A program made the translations under genes and the position numbers. The notes beneath the pieces were generated by a model, which was given only the letters and a program-made list of their open reading frames with translations, did not search any database and was not told where the DNA came from. A DNA stretch of 64,000 bases from Pseudomonas abietaniphila (GTDB taxonomy: Bacteria > Pseudomonadota > Gammaproteobacteria > Pseudomonadales > Pseudomonadaceae), in contig NZ_FNCO01000006.1 in assembly GCF_900100795.1 (NCBI RefSeq), positions 309,317 to 373,316 on the forward strand, read 5' to 3'. This document shows, piece after piece, positions 17,537 to 27,862 of this stretch. Position 1 is the stretch's first letter. Every line of letters starts with the position of its first letter.

Positions 17537-18655
17537 ATGCGACACCAGACTCATGATTTGCTGGCCCCGGTGCCAGGCACCGCGCGGCAGATCCACAGCT
17601 TTCACTACGGCCCGGAAAACGGCGCCTGCAAAATCTACATTCAGTCCTCCCTGCATGCCGATGAACTCCCCGGCATGCTGGTCAGCTGGTACCTGAAACA
17701 ACGTTTGGCAGAGCTTGAAAAAACCGGCCAGCTGCTGGGCGAAATCGTCGTGGTTCCCGTGGCCAATCCCATTGGCCTGGAACAGGTGCTGATGGACATT
17801 CCACTCGGACGTTATGAGCTGGAAAGCGGGCAAAACTTCAACCGCCGGTTCGTCGATCTCAGCCAGCACGTGGGCGATGAAGTCGAGCCGTTGCTGACCG
17901 ACGACGCGCAGCACAACGTCGCGCTGATTCGCAAAAGTCTGCGTGCCGCGCTGGAGGGTTGCGTCGGCACCACTCAGCTGGAATCGCAACGCCTGACCCT
18001 GCAACGTCTGGCCTGTGAGGCCGACATGGTGCTCGACCTGCATTGCGATTTCGAATCCGTGGAACACCTGTACACCACGCCAGAGGCCTGGCCGCAGGTC
18101 GAGCCGCTGTCGCGCTACCTCGGTGCGCAAGCCAGCCTGCTGGCGACGGACTCCGGTGGCCAGTCGTTCGATGAGTGCTTCACGCTCGTCTGGTGGCAAT
18201 TACAGCAGCGCTTCGAGAACCGCTTCCCCCTTCCACTGGGCAGCTTTTCAGTGACGCTGGAATTACGCGGTCAAGGCGATGTGTGTCACGCCCTCGGCAG
18301 CCGCGATTGCCAGGCCATCATCAGTTACCTGATGCAATACGGCGCCATTGCCGGTGAGCCGGTGGCGCAACCCGAACTGATTTATCCGGCGACGCAACTG
18401 GCGGCGGTCGAACCGGTTGCCACGCCTGTCGGCGGCCTGCTGGTGTTCTGCACACTGCCAGGCGAATACGTCGAGGCCGGGCAACTGATCGCTGAGGTCA
18501 TCGACCCGATCAGCGACGCGGTGACCCCGATCCACGCGGCCTACGCCGGCCTTATGTACGCCCGCTCTTTGCGACGCATGGCGACTGCCGGCATGGTCAT
18601 CGCCCATGTCGCCGGCACCGAAGCCTACCGCAGCGGCTACTTACTTTCTCCTTAA
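17537..18655 (+). CDS. aotO: Succinylglutamate desuccinylase/aspartoacylase family protein (AotO-like)
   Basis: A 372-residue M14-type zinc carboxypeptidase-fold protein. QSSLHADELPGM gives the HxxE zinc ligands, and LDLHCDFES the second His. LELRGQGD carries a likely catalytic Glu. The C-terminal 100 residues form a beta-barrel/biotinyl-like domain (GLLVFCTLPGEYVEAGQLIAEVIDPI). Homologous AotO sits inside the P. aeruginosa aot operon and was reported as dispensable for transport; its substrate is unknown. It lies 9 bp after aotM and 12 bp before aotP. It might deacylate an imported acyl-amino acid (inference). Confidence 0.82.
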   Translation: MRHQTHDLLAPVPGTARQIHSFHYGPENGACKIYIQSSLHADELPGMLVSWYLKQRLAELEKTGQLLGEIVVVPVANPIGLEQVLMDIPLGRYELESGQNFNRRFVDLSQHVGDEVEPLLTDDAQHNVALIRKSLRAALEGCVGTTQLESQRLTLQRLACEADMVLDLHCDFESVEHLYTTPEAWPQVEPLSRYLGAQASLLATDSGGQSFDECFTLVWWQLQQRFENRFPLPLGSFSVTLELRGQGDVCHALGSRDCQAIISYLMQYGAIAGEPVAQPELIYPATQLAAVEPVATPVGGLLVFCTLPGEYVEAGQLIAEVIDPISDAVTPIHAAYAGLMYARSLRRMATAGMVIAHVAGTEAYRSGYLLSP

Positions 18656-18667
18656 GGATTGCCAGTC

Positions 18668-19432
18668 ATGTACAAACTGACCATCGATGGCCTGCACAAA
18701 AGCTACGGTGAACACGAGGTGCTCAAAGGCGTGTCGCTCAAGGCCAACGTCGGTGACGTGATCTGCCTGATCGGCGCCAGCGGCTCGGGCAAGAGTACTT
18801 TCCTGCGCTGCATCAACTTCCTCGAACAGCCCAACGACGGCGCCATGAGCCTGGACGGCCAGCCGGTTCGCATGGTCAGCGATGCAACCGGCATGCGTGT
18901 CGCCGATCCGGCTGAACTGCAGCGCATCCGTACACGCCTGGCCATGGTGTTCCAGCACTTCAACCTGTGGAGCCACATGACGGTGCTGGAAAACATCACC
19001 ATGGCGCCGCGCCGCGTGCTGGGTGTTTCCAAGGCCGAAGCCGAAGACCGCGCGCGCAAATACCTGGAAAAGGTCGGCCTGCCGGCACGTGTTGCCGATC
19101 AATACCCGGCATTCCTGTCCGGCGGTCAGCAGCAGCGCGTGGCGATTGCTCGCGCGTTGGCGATGGAGCCGGAAATCATGCTGTTCGACGAACCGACGTC
19201 GGCACTCGACCCGGAGCTGGTGGGTGAAGTGTTAAAAGTGATTCAAGGCCTTGCCGAAGAAGGCCGCACGATGATTCTCGTGACCCACGAGATGGGCTTC
19301 GCCCGCAAGGTCGCCAACCAGGTGGTGTTCCTGCACCAGGGACAGATTGAAGAGATCGGCCATCCCGACGACGTGCTGGGTAACCCGAAGAGCGAGCGGT
19401 TGCAGCAGTTCTTGAGTGGCAATTTGAAATAA
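18668..19432 (+). CDS. aotP: Basic amino-acid ABC transporter ATPase (AotP/HisP-like)
   Basis: A 254-residue ATPase. Walker A GASGSGKST is at 36-44, the signature [15 protein letters not shown] is near 147, and Walker [15 protein letters not shown] follows, then a [14 protein letters not shown] switch region. The 20-residue insert between Walker A and the Q-loop (MVSDATGMRVADPAEL) is typical of HisP-type ATPases. ATG 18668 was chosen over an upstream TTG because it has AAGGA 10 bp before it and fits the family length. Confidence 0.88.
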   Translation: MYKLTIDGLHKSYGEHEVLKGVSLKANVGDVICLIGASGSGKSTFLRCINFLEQPNDGAMSLDGQPVRMVSDATGMRVADPAELQRIRTRLAMVFQHFNLWSHMTVLENITMAPRRVLGVSKAEAEDRARKYLEKVGLPARVADQYPAFLSGGQQQRVAIARALAMEPEIMLFDEPTSALDPELVGEVLKVIQGLAEEGRTMILVTHEMGFARKVANQVVFLHQGQIEEIGHPDDVLGNPKSERLQQFLSGNLK

Positions 19433-19468
19433 TCAGGTTCGCCATTGGATGCTGACCGACGCGGACTA

Positions 19469-19561
19469 CTGTGGGAGCGAATTCATTCGCGATGCGATCG
19501 TACAGCCGCCCCCCTTTTTGGCGCCTGAAAAATCCTTCGCGAATGAATTCGCTCCCACAGG
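19469..19561. repeat. REP pair (REPIN), GCGAATTCATTCGCGA class
   Basis: CTGTGGGAGCGAATTCATTC and its inverse GAATGAATTCGCTCCCACAG flank about 45 bp, between aotP and the helicase gene, exactly at the right-hand boundary of the transporter block. Confidence 0.9.
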
Positions 19562-19630
19562 ATTCCTGTACGACGAACCGACACTAACGATCATCCAACC
19601 AAACTAATCCCCTGCCCCGACGGTCTCTGA

Positions 19631-22147
19631 ATGAACACCTTTCAGAGCCCGCGCATGCCCAGATCCGTCAATGTTGCCCAGCGCTGGTTCGCCGCTCGCG
19701 GCTGGAAGCCCTTCGCCTTTCAGAAAGACGTATGGGCCGCCGTGGCCCGTGGCGAATCCGGTTTGCTGCATGCCAGCACCGGCGCCGGCAAAACCTATTC
19801 GGTCTGGTTTGCTGCCCTCAATCAGTTCGCCAGGCCTGCGCCCTCCCCGGTCGAGGAAAAACCTCGTAAACGCAAGCCCGCCCCGACGCCGTTGACGGTG
19901 CTGTGGATCACCCCGATGCGAGCCCTTGCCGCCGACACCGCGCGTGCGCTCGAAGCTCCTTTAAGGGATCTCGAGATCCATTGGAGCGTGGGGCTTCGCA
20001 CCGGCGACACCAGCAGCAGCGAGCGCGCAAAACAGGGTCGGCGGCTGCCCTCTGCGCTGATCACCACGCCCGAAAGCCTGACCCTGCTGCTCACCCGCGC
20101 CGATGCGCAAGCGACGTTTTCCACGCTGAAGATGATCGTCGTTGACGAATGGCACGAGCTGATCGGCAACAAGCGGGGTGTTCAGTTGCAGCTGGCACTG
20201 GCAAGACTGCGCCACTGGAACCCTGCACTGGTCGTATGGGGACTGTCGGCCACGCTGGGCAATCAGCAACACGCGCAACAGGTGCTGCTCGGCGAGGGAG
20301 GCACCGCCGTGCAAGGCAAGGTGGTCAAGGACCTGATTGTCGACACCTTGATCCCGCAGGGCATCGAGCGCTTCCCCTGGGCCGGCCACATGGGATTGCG
20401 CATGTTGCCGCAGGTGGTTGCCGAGGTGGACAGCAGCGCCAGTTGCCTGGTGTTCACCAACACCCGCGCACAATCGGAAATCTGGTATCAGGCGTTGCTG
20501 GACGCCCGCCCTGACTGGGCCGGCCTGATCGCACTGCATCACGGTTCGCTGTCACGCGAAGTGCGCGACTGGGTCGAGCGAGCGCTGAAAGAAGGCCACC
20601 TCAAAGCGGTGGTTTGCACGTCCAGCCTCGATCTGGGCGTGGATTTTCTTCCGGTTGAGCGCGTGTTGCAGATCGGTTCGGCCAAAGGCGTCGCGCGCCT
20701 GATGCAGCGCGCAGGACGTTCCGGCCATGCGCCCGGCCGACCTTCTCGCGTGACGATGGTGCCGACGCACAGCCTTGAACTGGTCGAAGCGGCGGCAGCA
20801 CACGATGCGGTCGAGGCCCGAATGATCGAACCCAGGGAATCGCCTCACAAACCGCTGGACGTTCTCGTACAGCACCTGGTGAGCATGGCGCTCGGTGGCG
20901 GCTTTTTGCCCGACGACCTGCTGACTGAAGTTCGCACCGCCTGGGCCTACCGTGATCTGACCGACGAGGAGTGGCAATGGGCGTTGGCATTCGTGCGCCA
21001 CGGTGGCCTGTCACTCACGGCCTATCCTGACTATCGCCGTGTAGAGCCTGACGAACATGGCGTCTGGCGAGTGCCCGATGCGCGGCTGGCACGGCGTCAT
21101 CGCATGAGCGTGGGCACCATCGTCAGCGACGCAAGCATCAACGTGAAGTACTGGAGCAAGGGCGGCGGAGGTGGTTCGCTGGGCAGCGTCGAAGAGGGTT
21201 TTATCGCTCGTCTGAAGCCCGGAGACGGATTTCTGTTCAGCGGCCGCCTGCTCGAACTGGTCAGGGTGGAAAACATGACCGCTTACGTCAAACGCGCCAC
21301 GAGCAAAAAAGCCGCTGTCCCCCGCTGGAATGGCGGCCGGATGCCGCTTTCCAGTGAATTGGCTGACGCGGTGGTGGACAAGTTCGACGCAGCGGCGCAA
21401 GGGATTTTCGACAGCCCCGAGATGCACACCGTGAGCCCGTTGCTGGACGTGCAGCGCGAGTGGTCAGCGTTACCGCGCAAGCACACGCTGCTGGCCGAAG
21501 TACTGAGGTCCCGGGAAGGTTGGCACCTGTTTCTCTATCCATTTGCCGGCCGTCACGTCCACCTGGGCCTGGCGAGCCTGCTGGCGTGGCGCCTGAGCCG
21601 GGATACGCCACTGACGTTTTCCATCGCCGTCAACGACTACGGCTTCGAGCTATTGAGCGCGACCGAAGTCGATTGGTCGCAACGACTGACTCCACACTTG
21701 TTCAGCGAGGACAACCTGTTGACCGACATCATGGCCAGCCTGAACGCCGGAGAGCTGGCGTTACGTCGCTTTCGTGAAATCGCGAGGATTGCCGGCCTGG
21801 TGTTTTCAGGGTATCCCGGCGCCCCCAAAAGCAATCGCCAACTGCAAGCCTCCAGCGGGTTGTTCTTTGAGGTCTTCAAGCAATACGACGCGAGCAACCT
21901 GTTGCTGACCCAGGCACAAGAGGAAGTCTTGCGACAGGAGCTGGACGTCAACCGACTGGAACATACGCTGCAACGAATCAACAGCCGCACCCTCGACCTG
22001 CACCTGATCAAACGCCCGACGCCGATGGCGTTCCCGCTGCTGGTCGAGCGCATGCGCGAAAGCCTCAGCACGGAGAAACTCTCTGACCGCATTGCGCGCA
22101 TGGTGCGGGATCTGGAAAAAGCCGCCGGGCCCGAGGTGACGTCATGA
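19631..22147 (+). CDS. Ligase-associated DEXH-box DNA helicase (Lhr-like)
   Basis: An 838-residue superfamily 2 helicase. Walker A STGAGKT is at 49-55, the DEWH box at 172-175, followed by [12 protein letters not shown] (motif III), [17 protein letters not shown] (motif IV), [24 protein letters not shown] (motif V) and [15 protein letters not shown] (motif VI). A winged-helix and Lhr-specific C-terminal region follow. This is the short 'Lhr-core' type found beside ATP-dependent ligases and PdeM. The stop overlaps the pdeM start by 4 bp. The exonuclease-ligase half of the module lies 4.8 kb upstream. Confidence 0.92.
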   Translation: MNTFQSPRMPRSVNVAQRWFAARGWKPFAFQKDVWAAVARGESGLLHASTGAGKTYSVWFAALNQFARPAPSPVEEKPRKRKPAPTPLTVLWITPMRALAADTARALEAPLRDLEIHWSVGLRTGDTSSSERAKQGRRLPSALITTPESLTLLLTRADAQATFSTLKMIVVDEWHELIGNKRGVQLQLALARLRHWNPALVVWGLSATLGNQQHAQQVLLGEGGTAVQGKVVKDLIVDTLIPQGIERFPWAGHMGLRMLPQVVAEVDSSASCLVFTNTRAQSEIWYQALLDARPDWAGLIALHHGSLSREVRDWVERALKEGHLKAVVCTSSLDLGVDFLPVERVLQIGSAKGVARLMQRAGRSGHAPGRPSRVTMVPTHSLELVEAAAAHDAVEARMIEPRESPHKPLDVLVQHLVSMALGGGFLPDDLLTEVRTAWAYRDLTDEEWQWALAFVRHGGLSLTAYPDYRRVEPDEHGVWRVPDARLARRHRMSVGTIVSDASINVKYWSKGGGGGSLGSVEEGFIARLKPGDGFLFSGRLLELVRVENMTAYVKRATSKKAAVPRWNGGRMPLSSELADAVVDKFDAAAQGIFDSPEMHTVSPLLDVQREWSALPRKHTLLAEVLRSREGWHLFLYPFAGRHVHLGLASLLAWRLSRDTPLTFSIAVNDYGFELLSATEVDWSQRLTPHLFSEDNLLTDIMASLNAGELALRRFREIARIAGLVFSGYPGAPKSNRQLQASSGLFFEVFKQYDASNLLLTQAQEEVLRQELDVNRLEHTLQRINSRTLDLHLIKRPTPMAFPLLVERMRESLSTEKLSDRIARMVRDLEKAAGPEVTS

Positions 22148-22800
22148 GGCCTTATCTCTCCATCCAGCTGGCCGGCGCCGAACTGTGGCTGCTGGCGGAC
22201 AAAGCGATCTATTACCCCGCCGAACGCGCCTTGCTGATCGCCGATGCGCATTTCGGTAAAGCAGCCGCCTACCGAAAATTGGGGCAGCCGGTGCCCCACG
22301 GCACCACAGACGACAACTTACAACGCCTGGATGCGCTTCTCGCCGCCTATGACTGCGAACACCTGATTTTTCTAGGAGATTTCCTGCACGCCCCCGAGTC
22401 GCACGCTGCAGGCACGCTGGCAGCCTTGCAGGCCTGGCGCGAGCGACATGCGTCACTGGCGATCACCTTGATTCGCGGCAATCACGACAAACGCGCCGGC
22501 GATCCGCCGCAGCACTTGGGCATCATCGTCGTACCGGAACCGCTCCTGCTAGGGCCTTTTGCGCTGCAACATGAACCCGATCCTCATCCCACTCACCACG
22601 TTCTGGCGGGCCACGTACATCCGACCTACAGACTCTTTGGCAGAGGCCGACAGCGTCTGCGCCTGCCGTGCTTTTACGTGTTGCAACACGTCAGCGTGCT
22701 TCCCGCGTTCGGGGCCTTTACGGGCGGCATGAACATCGAGCGGCAGGAAAACAGCAGGGTGTATGTGGTGGGCGACGGAGCGGTCTGGGAATCGCTTTGA
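22144..22800 (+). CDS. pdeM: Ligase-associated DNA damage response endonuclease PdeM
   Basis: A 218-residue calcineurin-like metallophosphoesterase. Metal-binding motifs in order are DAHFGK (34-39), GDF (79-81), GNHD (112-115) and GHVHP (156-160). This family is linked to Lhr-type helicases and ATP-dependent ligases and is predicted to cut DNA during repair. It is coupled to the helicase through an ATGA overlap. Confidence 0.9.
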   Translation: MRPYLSIQLAGAELWLLADKAIYYPAERALLIADAHFGKAAAYRKLGQPVPHGTTDDNLQRLDALLAAYDCEHLIFLGDFLHAPESHAAGTLAALQAWRERHASLAITLIRGNHDKRAGDPPQHLGIIVVPEPLLLGPFALQHEPDPHPTHHVLAGHVHPTYRLFGRGRQRLRLPCFYVLQHVSVLPAFGAFTGGMNIERQENSRVYVVGDGAVWESL

Positions 22801-22894
22801 AGGTGCGGGCACATCGCGGAAGCGGTGAGCTGAGACTGTGCAGGGAATTAAGAACGAAGCCCGCCGATGCCGAAGCACCGGCAGGCCGCCGGTG

Positions 22895-23113
22895 TCAGGC
22901 CACCGGAGCGGGAGGAGGCTCGTCGGGTAGGGTCGGCACACCAGGCTCTGTAGGCTCTGGGTAATCGGGGCTGTCAGGATTGGGCTGGCCTGGAATACCG
23001 CCAGCAACCATGTTGTTCAAATGGGGATGCGCTAACAGCGACCAAGCCAGCAACCCGACCTGGTTCTGTCCGGGGTCGGCTTCCTTGCTGCTGGTTCTGA
23101 TTTGTCTCTTCAT
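22895..23113 (-). CDS. Small Pro-rich hypothetical protein
   Basis: A 72-residue protein with a basic N-terminus (MKRQIRTSSKEADPGQNQ), a short hydrophobic patch (VGLLAWSLLAH) and a C-terminal half made of acidic Pro-rich sequence (GQPNPDSPDYPEPTEPGVP). AGGAG 7 bp before the ATG is good support. I recall similar short proteins in other Pseudomonas but know no function. It sits alone between pdeM and dcd, convergent with pdeM. Confidence 0.6.
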   Translation of the reverse strand: MKRQIRTSSKEADPGQNQVGLLAWSLLAHPHLNNMVAGGIPGQPNPDSPDYPEPTEPGVPTLPDEPPPAPVA

Positions 23114-23236
23114 AGGGCACTCCTGAGCGTTGGCCCCATCCGCATGGTGCGGACGGGAACAGTTCAGTCAATAGAGTGCAGTTTTCGAGACTAATTCCGT
23201 TTCAAAGTGACCAACGGTGAAATCTGGCTCAGCGGC

Positions 23237-23803
23237 TCAGGTGCGTGGCAGGGTGACACCACGTTGGCCCTGATACTTGCCGCCACGATCCTTGTAGGAG
23301 ACTTCGCATTCTTCATCCGACTCCAGGAACAGCATCTGAGCGACGCCTTCGTTGGCGTAGATCTTCGCTGGCAACGTCGTGGTGTTGGAAAACTCCAGCG
23401 TGACGTGACCTTCCCACTCCGGTTCCAGCGGCGTCACGTTGACGATGATGCCGCAGCGCGCGTAGGTGCTTTTACCCAGACAGATGGTCAACACATTGCG
23501 GGGAATGCGGAAATATTCGACGGTGCGGGCCAGCGCAAACGAGTTCGGCGGGATGATGCAGACATCGCTCTTAATGTCGACAAAGCTCTTTTCGTCAAAA
23601 TTCTTGGGATCGACGGTCGCCGAATTGATGTTGGTGAACACCTTGAATTCGTCGGCACAACGCACGTCGTAACCATAGCTGGAGACACCGAAGGAGATCA
23701 GCCGGTCAGCGCCCTCACCGCGCATTTGACGCTCTACGAACGGCTCGATCATGCCGTGTTCCTGCGCCATGCGGCGAATCCACTTGTCCGATTTGATGCT
23801 CAT
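23237..23803 (-). CDS. dcd: dCTP deaminase
   Basis: A 188-residue enzyme that converts dCTP to dUTP and ammonia, the first step of the main dTMP route. [13 protein letters not shown] is the usual N-terminus; the frame is open about 60 codons further upstream but that part does not resemble the family. Diagnostic stretches are [17 protein letters not shown], the catalytic Glu in [20 protein letters not shown], and the C-terminal [12 protein letters not shown] that closes over the nucleotide. Confidence 0.96.
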   Translation of the reverse strand: MSIKSDKWIRRMAQEHGMIEPFVERQMRGEGADRLISFGVSSYGYDVRCADEFKVFTNINSATVDPKNFDEKSFVDIKSDVCIIPPNSFALARTVEYFRIPRNVLTICLGKSTYARCGIIVNVTPLEPEWEGHVTLEFSNTTTLPAKIYANEGVAQMLFLESDEECEVSYKDRGGKYQGQRGVTLPRT

Positions 23804-24114
23804 GGCGATGTCCTGAATAGCGAGGTGAAAAAAGATGTCCGGCATCTTACCGGTCCAAGGCGCCGGGTTCAAAGATTGCGCGCGACCCGCACGGGAAGGT
23901 TTATGCCTTCCGTCGAAATAAACGAGACATGCCCATTGGCACATCCGGAAAAAAGGGTTAAGGTGGGTCCACTGTGTTGCTTGTGTCACTGAGAATCTCT
24001 ACACGATGTTGAATTTCGATCCAACCATCTCCAAGAATTTTTCCTGCTCTTTGCACTCAGTCTCGGCCAGGGTTCTTCCTGAGTCGCAGTTAACTTTGTC
24101 CAAGGAGATACACC
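23804..24114. promoter_or_regulatory. Divergent gap dcd / cold-shock gene, including long csp leader
   Basis: 311 bp without a gene. The part nearest the csp gene is likely its long 5' leader, as usual for cold-shock mRNAs, ending in CAAGGAG 8 bp before the ATG. A short hairpin GAAGG-TTTATG-CCTTC lies near 23895. No clear operator was found. Confidence 0.4.
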
Positions 24115-24324
24115 ATGTCTAATCGCCAAACCGGTACCGTTAAGTGGTTCAACGATGAAAAAGGCTTCGGCTTCATCACTCCACAATCCGGTGACGACCT
24201 GTTCGTACACTTCAAAGCAATCCAATCTGACGGCTTCAAAAGCCTGAAAGAAGGCCAGCAGGTCTCTTTCATCGCTACCCGCGGTCAGAAAGGCATGCAA
24301 GCTGAAGAAGTTCAAGTTATCTAA
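24115..24324 (+). CDS. CspA-family cold-shock protein
   Basis: A 69-residue single cold-shock domain that binds single-stranded nucleic acid as an RNA chaperone. RNP1 KGFGFIT (17-23) and RNP2 DLFVHF (28-33) are intact, with the typical start [16 protein letters not shown]. Length is normal. Its own promoter region and a strong terminator make it monocistronic. Codon use is highly biased, suggesting strong expression. Which Csp paralog this is (CapA, CapB or other) cannot be settled here. Confidence 0.95.
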   Translation: MSNRQTGTVKWFNDEKGFGFITPQSGDDLFVHFKAIQSDGFKSLKEGQQVSFIATRGQKGMQAEEVQVI

Positions 24325-24345
24325 CTTGCACTGAATCGCTTAAAA

Positions 24346-24375
24346 GACCCCGCCCTCAAAAGCGGGGTTTTTTTA
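24346..24375 (+). terminator. Terminator of the csp gene
   Basis: CCCCGC and GCGGGG form the stem with an 8-nt loop, followed by seven T, 22 bp after the stop. Confidence 0.92.
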
Positions 24376-24406
24376 TGCCCGCAGTTTTTGCAGCTGCTCT
24401 AAAACC

Positions 24407-24436
24407 CCTGCGGGAGCGAGCTTGCTCGCGAAAGAG
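24407..24436. repeat. Single REP, GAGCGAGCTTGCTCGCGA class
   Basis: CGGGAGCGAGCTTGCTCGCG occurs once, without an inverted partner nearby, between the csp gene and the end of apbC. Confidence 0.75.
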
Positions 24437-24489
24437 ACGCTACGGAAACCCGAACGTTACACCCCCGCGAACAGCCCCGTTTTAAAGCG

Positions 24490-25584
24490 TCAATCGTCGC
24501 TGATCGAAATATTCGGCATCGCCGGTGTTGCCGCTTCCTGCAACACAATCCGCGCCCCGACATGGCGCGCCAGCTCCTGATACACCATCGCAATCTGGCT
24601 TTCCGGCTCAGCAATGGCCGTCGGCTTGCCACCATCGGCTTGCTCGCGAATCAGCATCGACAGCGGCAGCGAAGCCAGCAATTCGACGCCGTATTGCGAG
24701 GCGAGCTTCTCACCGCCGCCCTCACCGAACAAATGCTCGGCATGACCGCAATTCGAACAGATGTGCACCGCCATGTTTTCCACGACGCCCAACACCGGAA
24801 TGTTGACCTTGCGGAACATCTCCACGCCCTTCTTCGCATCCAGCAATGCCAGATCTTGCGGCGTGGTCACGATAACCGCGCCGGCGACCGGGACTTTCTG
24901 CGCCAGCGTCAGCTGAATGTCACCCGTGCCAGGCGGCATGTCGATGACCAGATAATCCAGGTCATTCCAGGCCGTCTGCGTGATGAGCTGCAGCAACGCG
25001 CCAGAGACCATCGGCCCACGCCAGACCATCGGCGTGTTGTCGTCCGTGAGGAAAGCCATCGACATGACCTCGATGCCATGGGCCTCAATCGGCACGAACC
25101 ACTTCTGATCCTTGATCTTCGGCCGCGTGCCTTCAGCGATACCGAACATCACGCCCTGACTCGGACCATAGATATCGGCGTCGAGAATCCCGACCCGCGC
25201 GCCCTCACGAGACAACGCCAAGGCCAGGTTGGCCGCCGTGGTGGATTTGCCGACGCCACCCTTGCCCGAGGCAACGGCGACGATGTTCTTGACGTTGGCC
25301 AAGCCAGGGATTTGCCCTTGGGCTTTGTGAGCGGTGATCAACGTATCGATCTGAACCTTGGCCGAGGCAACCCCCTCAAGCCCTTCAATGGCCATCTGCA
25401 GCATCTGCGCCCAGCCGTTCTTGAACAGCGCTGCGGCATAGCCCAGTTCCAGCTGCACGTTGACGCGATCACCCTCGATGTCGATGGCACGCACACAACC
25501 GGCGCTGACAGGGTCTTGGTTCAAATAAGGATCGGTGTACTGGCGAAGGACGGCTTCCACCGTTGCGCGGTTGACAGCGCTCAT
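24490..25584 (-). CDS. apbC: Iron-sulfur cluster carrier protein ApbC (Mrp/NBP35 ATPase)
   Basis: A 364-residue P-loop ATPase that holds and transfers 4Fe-4S clusters. An N-terminal MIP18/DUF59-like domain (about 1-90) precedes the deviant Walker A GKGGVGKST (107-115), then DADIYGPSQ, VIDMPPGTGD and the cluster-binding CSNCGH. It is divergent from metG, as in many gammaproteobacteria. Confidence 0.95.
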   Translation of the reverse strand: MSAVNRATVEAVLRQYTDPYLNQDPVSAGCVRAIDIEGDRVNVQLELGYAAALFKNGWAQMLQMAIEGLEGVASAKVQIDTLITAHKAQGQIPGLANVKNIVAVASGKGGVGKSTTAANLALALSREGARVGILDADIYGPSQGVMFGIAEGTRPKIKDQKWFVPIEAHGIEVMSMAFLTDDNTPMVWRGPMVSGALLQLITQTAWNDLDYLVIDMPPGTGDIQLTLAQKVPVAGAVIVTTPQDLALLDAKKGVEMFRKVNIPVLGVVENMAVHICSNCGHAEHLFGEGGGEKLASQYGVELLASLPLSMLIREQADGGKPTAIAEPESQIAMVYQELARHVGARIVLQEAATPAMPNISISDD

Positions 25585-25766
25585 GGGTCACTCCCGAAAA
25601 AGACTGAGCAAAACAGGCGGCTATCCTACCGCGTTCATCGGAATAAGAGGGGCCGTGTTTTCCCAAAGGGGTGCGAAGCCGATTCCGACACGCGGTGTGG
25701 GATGAAAAAAAACGCTTAGACCTTTATAGTGGCCGACCTCCGTTTCACTTCAAGTAGCCGAGCCCC

Positions 25767-27815
25767 ATGTCCGAGCCACGCAAGATTCTCGTCACCAGCG
25801 CCCTGCCCTATGCCAATGGTTCCATTCACCTTGGCCACATGCTCGAGTACATCCAGACCGACATGTGGGTGCGCTTCCAGAAGCACCGCGGCAATCAGTG
25901 CATCTATGTGTGCGCGGACGATGCCCATGGCTCGGCAATCATGCTGCGCGCTGAAAAAGAAGGCATCACGCCTGAACAACTGATCGCCAACGTTCAGGCT
26001 GAACACAGCGCCGACTTTGCCGACTTCCTGGTGAACTTCGACAACTTTCACTCGACCCACGCTGAAGAAAACCGCGAGCTGTCGAGCCTGATTTATACCC
26101 GTCTGCGCGACGCGGGCCATATCGCCACGCGCTCGGTAACCCAGTATTTCGACCCGGAAAAGAAAATGTTCCTGGCCGACCGCTTCATCAAAGGCACCTG
26201 CCCGAAGTGCGGCACTGAAGACCAGTACGGCGACAACTGCGAGAAGTGCGGAGCCACCTACGCACCGACTGACCTGAAAGACCCGAAATCGGCGATTTCC
26301 GGCGCAACCCCTGTGCTCAAGGACTCGAAGCATTTCTTCTTCGACCTGCCCGCCTTCGACGCCATGCTTAAAACATGGACCCGCAGCGGCACGCTGCAGG
26401 ACGCCGTGGCAAACAAGATCGCCGAATGGCTGGATTCGGGCCTGCAACAGTGGGACATCTCCCGCGACGCACCGTACTTCGGTTTTGAAATCCCCGACGA
26501 GCCAGGCAAATACTTCTACGTCTGGCTGGATGCGCCGATCGGCTACATGGCCAGCTTCAAAAACCTGTGCGATCGCACGCCGACGCTGGACTTCGATGCC
26601 TTCTGGAACAAGGACTCGACGGCCGAGCTGTACCACTTCATCGGCAAGGACATCGTCAATTTCCACGCGCTGTTCTGGCCGGCGATGCTCGAGGGCTCGG
26701 GCTTCCGCAAACCGACCGGCATCAACGTGCACGGCTACCTGACCGTCAACGGCCAGAAAATGTCGAAGTCGCGCGGCACCTTCATCAAGGCGCGTACCTA
26801 CCTTGAGCACCTGTCGCCGGAATACCTGCGTTACTACTACGCCGCAAAGCTGGGCCGTGGCGTCGACGACCTCGACCTGAACCTGGAAGACTTCGTGCAG
26901 AAGGTCAACTCCGACCTCATCGGCAAGGTGGTGAACATCGCCAGCCGCTGCGCAGGCTTTATCCACAAAGGTAACGCAGGCGTTCTGGTGGCCGGCAATG
27001 CCGCACCAGAGTTGACCGACGCCTTCCTCGCCGCTGCGCCAAGCATCGCAGACGCCTACGAAGCCCGAGACTTTGCCCGTGCCATGCGTGAAATCATGGC
27101 GCTGGCCGACCGGGCCAACGCCTGGATTGCCGACAAGGCACCCTGGTCGCTGGCCAAGCAGGAAGGCAAACAGGATGAAGTCCAGGCCATCTGCGCTCTG
27201 GGCATAAACCTGTTCCGCCAACTGGTGATCTTTCTGAAGCCGGTCCTCCCTGATATGGCCGCCGACGCAGAGCAATTCCTCAACGTCGCGCCGTTGACCT
27301 GGGACGACCACCTGACGCTGCTCAGCAACCATCAGCTGAACCCGTTCCAGGCCCTCATGACCCGTATCGATCCGGCAAAGGTGGAAGCCATGACCAACGC
27401 TTCGAAAGAAGACCTGACGGCCAGCGCCACCGACACCGGCTCAGCCGCTCAAGGTAACGGCGAACTGGCCAAGGATCCGCTGTCACCGGAAATCGACTTC
27501 GACGCCTTCGCCGCCATCGACCTGCGTGTCGCGCTGATCGAGAAAGCCGAACACGTCGAAGGGGCCGACAAACTGCTGCGCCTCACGCTGGACATCGGTG
27601 ACGAGAAACGCAACGTGTTCTCCGGTATCAAGAGCGCTTACCCGAACCCGGCGGAGCTGGAAGGTCGTCTGACCATGATGATCGCCAACCTCAAGCCTCG
27701 GAAAATGCGTTTCGGTATCTCCGAAGGCATGGTGATGGCGGCCGGTCCTGGCGGCGAAGAAATCTACCTGCTGAGTCCTGACAGCGGCGCCAAGCCGGGT
27801 CAGCGCATTAAGTAA
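25767..27815 (+). CDS. metG: Methionyl-tRNA synthetase
   Basis: A 682-residue class I synthetase that charges tRNA-Met. The HIGH-type motif appears as HLGH in [13 protein letters not shown], a zinc knuckle as [18 protein letters not shown], and KMSKS in [10 protein letters not shown]. The C-terminal 110 residues form an EMAP-like tRNA-binding domain ([22 protein letters not shown]) that makes the enzyme a dimer. The length matches E. coli MetG (677). A linker near 555-580 is rich in Ala, Ser and Thr. Confidence 0.98.
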   Translation: MSEPRKILVTSALPYANGSIHLGHMLEYIQTDMWVRFQKHRGNQCIYVCADDAHGSAIMLRAEKEGITPEQLIANVQAEHSADFADFLVNFDNFHSTHAEENRELSSLIYTRLRDAGHIATRSVTQYFDPEKKMFLADRFIKGTCPKCGTEDQYGDNCEKCGATYAPTDLKDPKSAISGATPVLKDSKHFFFDLPAFDAMLKTWTRSGTLQDAVANKIAEWLDSGLQQWDISRDAPYFGFEIPDEPGKYFYVWLDAPIGYMASFKNLCDRTPTLDFDAFWNKDSTAELYHFIGKDIVNFHALFWPAMLEGSGFRKPTGINVHGYLTVNGQKMSKSRGTFIKARTYLEHLSPEYLRYYYAAKLGRGVDDLDLNLEDFVQKVNSDLIGKVVNIASRCAGFIHKGNAGVLVAGNAAPELTDAFLAAAPSIADAYEARDFARAMREIMALADRANAWIADKAPWSLAKQEGKQDEVQAICALGINLFRQLVIFLKPVLPDMAADAEQFLNVAPLTWDDHLTLLSNHQLNPFQALMTRIDPAKVEAMTNASKEDLTASATDTGSAAQGNGELAKDPLSPEIDFDAFAAIDLRVALIEKAEHVEGADKLLRLTLDIGDEKRNVFSGIKSAYPNPAELEGRLTMMIANLKPRKMRFGISEGMVMAAGPGGEEIYLLSPDSGAKPGQRIK

Positions 27816-27828
27816 CCCTGAACGCGGC

Positions 27829-27851
27829 CGACGACCTCCAGGGTCGTCGGT
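27829..27851. repeat. Hairpin between metG and rsxB
   Basis: CCGACGACC and GGTCGTCGG form a perfect 9-bp stem around a 5-nt loop. There is no T-run, so it is more likely an mRNA processing or stabilising structure than a terminator. It lies 11 bp before rsxB. Confidence 0.6.
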
Positions 27852-27862
27852 CTGGTCAAAGC

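Noticed and set aside
16811..18199. 462-codon minus-strand frame over aotM-aotO
   Set aside because: Gln/Arg/Val-rich shadow of well-supported transporter genes on the plus strand.
23804..23989. N-terminally extended dCTP deaminase
   Set aside because: About 60 upstream in-frame codons do not resemble the family; [13 protein letters not shown] is the universal start.
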